Positions 13,798-13,849 of a stretch of DNA of 13,849 nucleotides are shown here, in pieces (position 1 is the stretch's first letter; every line of letters begins with the position of its first letter). Under the pieces are notes generated by a model. That model had not been told where the DNA came from and ran no database searches. It saw only the letters and a program-made list of their open reading frames with translations. Both the position numbers and the translations under genes were made by a program. Location: assembly GCA_964617995.1 (NCBI GenBank), contig CAZTXD010000100.1, forward strand, positions 1 to 13,849, given 5' to 3'. Origin of the DNA: CAZTXD01 sp964617995. Its GTDB lineage: Bacteria > Actinomycetota > Acidimicrobiia > Spongiisociales > ZC4RG35.

Positions 13798-13848
13798 CCC
13801 CGTTTTCGCGCATCGAATGCGCGCTATGGGGCTTGTCGCGAAATGGGG
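13798..13848. terminator. Nested inverted repeat after the exporter operon, possible terminator
   Basis: An inner perfect hairpin CGCGCAT-CGA-ATGCGCG (13807-13823) sits inside an imperfect outer pair, CCCC-GT-TTTCGCG (13798-13810) and CGCGAAA-T-GGGG (13837-13848). The inner and outer stems share CGCG, so only one can form fully at a time. It begins 7 nt after the permease stop, the right place for a transcription terminator, but there is no T-run on the downstream side; the TTTT lies before the stem. An intrinsic terminator without a U-tract, a REP-like repeat or a protein site are alternatives. Confidence 0.4.
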
Positions 13849-13849
13849 T

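Overview
This is a high-GC window, roughly two-thirds G+C by eye, with third codon positions dominated by G and C. Several features point to an actinobacterium: many GTG starts, -10-like TANNNT hexamers placed directly before start codons, an F420-type luciferase-like oxidoreductase, an LCP cell-wall ligase and an antibiotic-type two-gene ABC exporter. A deep-branching class such as Acidimicrobiia would fit, but that is inference and no marker gene is present to settle it. I see no rRNA, tRNA, CRISPR array, transposase, phage gene or origin.

Layout. 1-2275 (+): a secreted lipoprotein with two similar beta-rich modules, a 100-residue three-helix membrane protein and a crotonase-fold enoyl-CoA hydratase/isomerase. 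2310-6414 (-): a membrane-anchored LCP-family ligase, a cyclopropane-fatty-acid synthase and a glycerate 2-kinase of the DUF4147/MOFRL type. 6594-9156 (+): a two-helix potassium channel with a cytoplasmic TrkA-N/RCK domain, a histidine phosphatase and a compact class C beta-lactamase-fold serine hydrolase. 9147-11151 (-): a luciferase-like F420 oxidoreductase, a conserved protein of unknown function with a ribbon-helix-helix-like tail, and a GbsR/MarR-type regulator. 11261-13791 (+): an ABC ATPase and its permease, divergent from the regulator. A nested inverted repeat follows the permease stop.

How the genes work together. The clearest unit is the regulator with the divergent exporter operon. 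The ATPase and permease overlap by ATGA, and a perfect 6-8-6 inverted repeat sits directly upstream of the ATPase -10 hexamer, as an operator would. The oxidoreductase and the unknown protein form a tight second operon with a 10-nt gap. The other genes look like single housekeeping or accessory functions (envelope lipid and wall work, potassium flux, central carbon, lipid catabolism), several apparently with their own near-leaderless promoter.

Most of the window is ordinary. The least explained part is 10.06-11.25 kb: the unknown protein, its AT-rich promoter with an inverted repeat, and the regulator/operator arrangement. Starts were often moved inward from the longest reading frame, and the reason is given in each entry.
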